NCBI GenBank assembly: GCA_900543875.1
Contig: UQSV01000047.1
Coordinates: 1-13,926 of the forward strand
Length of the DNA: 13,926 nucleotides
Direction: 5' to 3'
From: an uncultured Coriobacteriaceae bacterium
Lineage (GTDB): Bacteria; Actinomycetota; Coriobacteriia; Coriobacteriales; Atopobiaceae
The stretch's first letter is position 1, and each line of letters begins with the position of its first letter. Position numbers and translations under genes: made by a program. The notes under the pieces are model-generated. The model was not told the origin of the DNA. It did not search any database and saw nothing but the letters and a program-made list of their open reading frames with translations. Shown in pieces: positions 12,161 through 13,926 of this stretch.

Positions 12161-12198
12161 GCTCGTATCTGACACTTACCAACAGATTGGGAGCGCGC

Positions 12199-12915
12199 AT
12201 GCCCCATAGCGCCGCAACCGAGCGGATTCGTCACATCGAGAAGATCTGCAACCACACCTTCCGCGACCGCGACCTCGTCACGGCCGCCATAACCCACCCC
12301 AGCGCCGTCGAGCACCTGCCCGTCTCGGCCTCCTACGAGCGCCTTGAGTTCCTGGGTGACTCGATCCTCGGCGCCATCGTCGCCACCGACCTCTTCGAGC
12401 GCTTCGGCGAGATGGACGAGGGCGAGCTCACCCGCCTCAAGATCTCGCTCGTCTCGGGCAAGACGCTCTCCATGGTCTCCGAGCAGCTGGGCATTGGCGA
12501 GTGCATCGTGTTCGGCGAGTCCGAGAAGGGTACGGGCGCGCGCGGCCTGCACTCCGCCCTCGAGAACGTCTACGAGTCGGTCGTGGGCGCCCTCTACCTC
12601 GACGGCGGGTACGACGTCACGCACGAGTTTGTCTCGCGCACGCTTGGTCCGCACATGTCGCCCGAGCTTGCCGAGCGCCCCGAGAACCCCAAGAGTCGCC
12701 TGCAGGAGATCACGCAGCGCGAGCTCCGCTGCGCACCCGAGTACAAGCTCGAGGGCGAGGAGGGCCCGGCCCACAGCCCCACCTTCACCTCCGTCGTGCT
12801 CGTTGAGGGCAGGCGCATGGGCCGCGGCCAGGGCTCGTCCAAGAAGCTCGCCGAGAGCGCGGCGGCCGCCGACGCCATCAAGCGCCTTGCCGAGGAGGGC
12901 GTCAATTGTTCCTGA
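12199..12915 (+). CDS. rnc: Ribonuclease III
   Basis: 238 residues: a catalytic RNase III domain (about 10-150) and a C-terminal double-stranded RNA-binding domain (about 163-234, with NPKSRLQE and GRGQGSSKKLAESAAA). The signature ERLEFLGDSILG gives Glu47, Glu50 and Asp54, equivalent to E. coli Glu38, Glu41 and Asp45. The second cluster reads LENVYESVVGALYLDGG: Glu126 matches E. coli Glu117, but Asn123 stands at the position of Asp114. The spacing from Asp54 (69 residues) is the same as in E. coli, so the alignment is firm. RNase III processes rRNA precursors and structured RNAs in the cytoplasm. The ATG at 12199 is preceded by GGGAG at 12189-12193. The last 10 bases overlap smc. Confidence 0.93.
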   Translation: MPHSAATERIRHIEKICNHTFRDRDLVTAAITHPSAVEHLPVSASYERLEFLGDSILGAIVATDLFERFGEMDEGELTRLKISLVSGKTLSMVSEQLGIGECIVFGESEKGTGARGLHSALENVYESVVGALYLDGGYDVTHEFVSRTLGPHMSPELAERPENPKSRLQEITQRELRCAPEYKLEGEEGPAHSPTFTSVVLVEGRRMGRGQGSSKKLAESAAAADAIKRLAEEGVNCS

Positions 12916-13907
12916 AGTCCCTCACGTTGAAGGGCTTCAAGTCCTTCGCCGACCGCACCCACATGGTTTTCGACCCGGGCCTCACCGTCGTGGTGGGCCC
13001 CAACGGCTCCGGCAAGTCGAACGTGAGCGATGCCATCCTGTGGGTGCTCGGCGAGCAGAGCGCCAAGATGCTGCGCGGCCAGGCCATGGAGGACGTCGTG
13101 TTCTCGGGCTCGTCGGCCAGAAAGCCCGTGGGCGTGGCCGAGGTCACCCTCGTGCTCGACAACACCGACCACACGCTGCCGGTCGACTTCACCGAGGTTG
13201 GCATCACGAGGCGCATGTATCGCTCGGGCGAGTCCGAGTACCTCATCAACGGTGCCCCCGCCCGCCTCATGGACATCCAGGACATCCTGCACGACTCGGG
13301 CCTGGGCAAGGACACCCACTCGATAATCTCGCAGGGCAAGCTCGACTCGATCCTCTCGAGCCGCCCCGAGGAGCGACGCGCCCTCATCGAGGAGGCGGCC
13401 GGGATCTCCAAGCACCGCCGCCGCAAGGAGCGCTCGCTGCGCAAGCTCCAGGACATGGACAAGAATCTCGTGCGCGCCCGCGACGTCGCGCGCGAGATCA
13501 ACCGCCAGCTGCGCCCCCTCGAGCGCCAGGTCGATCGCGCCAAGCGCTTCAACGAGCTCGACACACGCCTCTCCGAGCTCACCTGCCAGCTCGCCGTTGA
13601 CGACGTGCGCCGCCTGCAGCGCCAGTGGGCAGACCTCCAGGCCCAGGCCAAGGAGGCCGCCGCTGCCGTCGAGCTCGCGCAGTACCGCGTCGATGAGAAG
13701 ACCCGCGAGCTCGAGAAGCTCCAGAGCATGCTCGAGCAGAAGGGCCTGTTCGTGGGCGACCTCGGCGAACAGCGCCGCCGCTGCGCCGACATCCTCGGCC
13801 GCCTCGAGAGCGACATGCGCCTGCTCGAGGAGAAGGGCCGCAACATGGTCGACCGCCTCTCCGAGACGCGCCTCGCAAACGGTTTCTCAACGGAAGAGGA
13901 GTCGTAG
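12906..13907 (+). CDS. smc: Chromosome segregation protein Smc, N-terminal part (frame stops early at the window edge)
   Basis: The first 333 codons encode the Smc head and the start of the first coiled coil. The TTG start gives MFLKSLTLKGFKSFADRT, the standard Smc N-terminus, and GAGGAGG (12892-12898) inside rnc precedes it. Walker A is GPNGSGKSN (31-39, Lys37). The Q-loop region is MLRGQAMEDVVFSGS, and the block GLGKDTHSIISQGKLDSILSSRPEERRALIEEAAGISK is typical of Smc. The coiled coil begins near residue 170. Smc is normally about 1,170-1,190 residues, and a stop at 13905-13907 ends the frame far too soon. The last 50 bases are clearly less GC-rich than the rest and do not read as Smc. The end may be an assembly edge, an insertion, or a real disruption. 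Confidence 0.88.
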   Translation: MFLKSLTLKGFKSFADRTHMVFDPGLTVVVGPNGSGKSNVSDAILWVLGEQSAKMLRGQAMEDVVFSGSSARKPVGVAEVTLVLDNTDHTLPVDFTEVGITRRMYRSGESEYLINGAPARLMDIQDILHDSGLGKDTHSIISQGKLDSILSSRPEERRALIEEAAGISKHRRRKERSLRKLQDMDKNLVRARDVAREINRQLRPLERQVDRAKRFNELDTRLSELTCQLAVDDVRRLQRQWADLQAQAKEAAAAVELAQYRVDEKTRELEKLQSMLEQKGLFVGDLGEQRRRCADILGRLESDMRLLEEKGRNMVDRLSETRLANGFSTEEES

Positions 13908-13926
13908 ACCACGTAGTTGTAGAGGC

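Overview
The window is a stretch of GC-rich chromosome with tightly packed housekeeping genes. Protein sequence, gene order and base composition point to an actinobacterium, most likely of class Coriobacteriia (Collinsella/Olsenella/Atopobiaceae-like). This is an inference: no rRNA or other direct taxonomic marker is present.

Layout. (1) 1-1519: the last codons of fmt overlap rsmB, a NusB-RsmB type 16S rRNA m5C methyltransferase; this is the classical fmt-rsmB pair. (2) 1520-1714: a convergent intergenic region with a BIME-like pair of inverted hairpin repeats followed by a 16-bp terminator stem. (3) 1715-1966, minus strand: a small FmdB-type zinc-ribbon protein. (4) 2164-3628: a two-gene unit of a HAD-superfamily phosphatase and thiamine pyrophosphokinase (thiN). 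(5) 3904-4092, minus strand: rpmB (zinc-binding L28) with its own promoter and a textbook terminator. (6) 4313-9047: a MarR-family regulator followed by two ABC exporter half-transporters that overlap at TAATG. The first has a degenerate ATPase site and a large extracytoplasmic insertion; the second has the intact catalytic residues. Together they form a predicted heterodimeric multidrug-type exporter, closed by a strong terminator at 9285-9319. (7) 9048-9519: a 472-nt non-coding gap with hairpins. (8) 9520-13907: a syntenic actinobacterial block containing a DivIVA/SepIVA-like coiled-coil protein, DUF177/YceD, rpmF (zinc-binding L32, 59 aa), plsX, rnc and the start of smc.

How the parts relate. 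The right-hand block links ribosome assembly (YceD, L32, RNase III), membrane phospholipid initiation (PlsX), septum/cell-pole organisation (SepIVA-like) and chromosome segregation (Smc). Hairpins between rpmF/plsX and plsX/rnc suggest stepwise expression of this block. The MarR gene carries a compact promoter with nested palindromes, suggesting autoregulation and control of the exporter.

Notable points. The RNase III has Asn (N123) where the family normally has a catalytic Asp. The smc reading frame stops after 333 codons, in lower-GC sequence right at the window edge. The rsmB SAM motif I is non-canonical. I see no CRISPR, transposase, phage or tRNA/rRNA gene, and no clear new defence system. 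The most unusual material is in the regulatory and repeat structures and in these active-site deviations.
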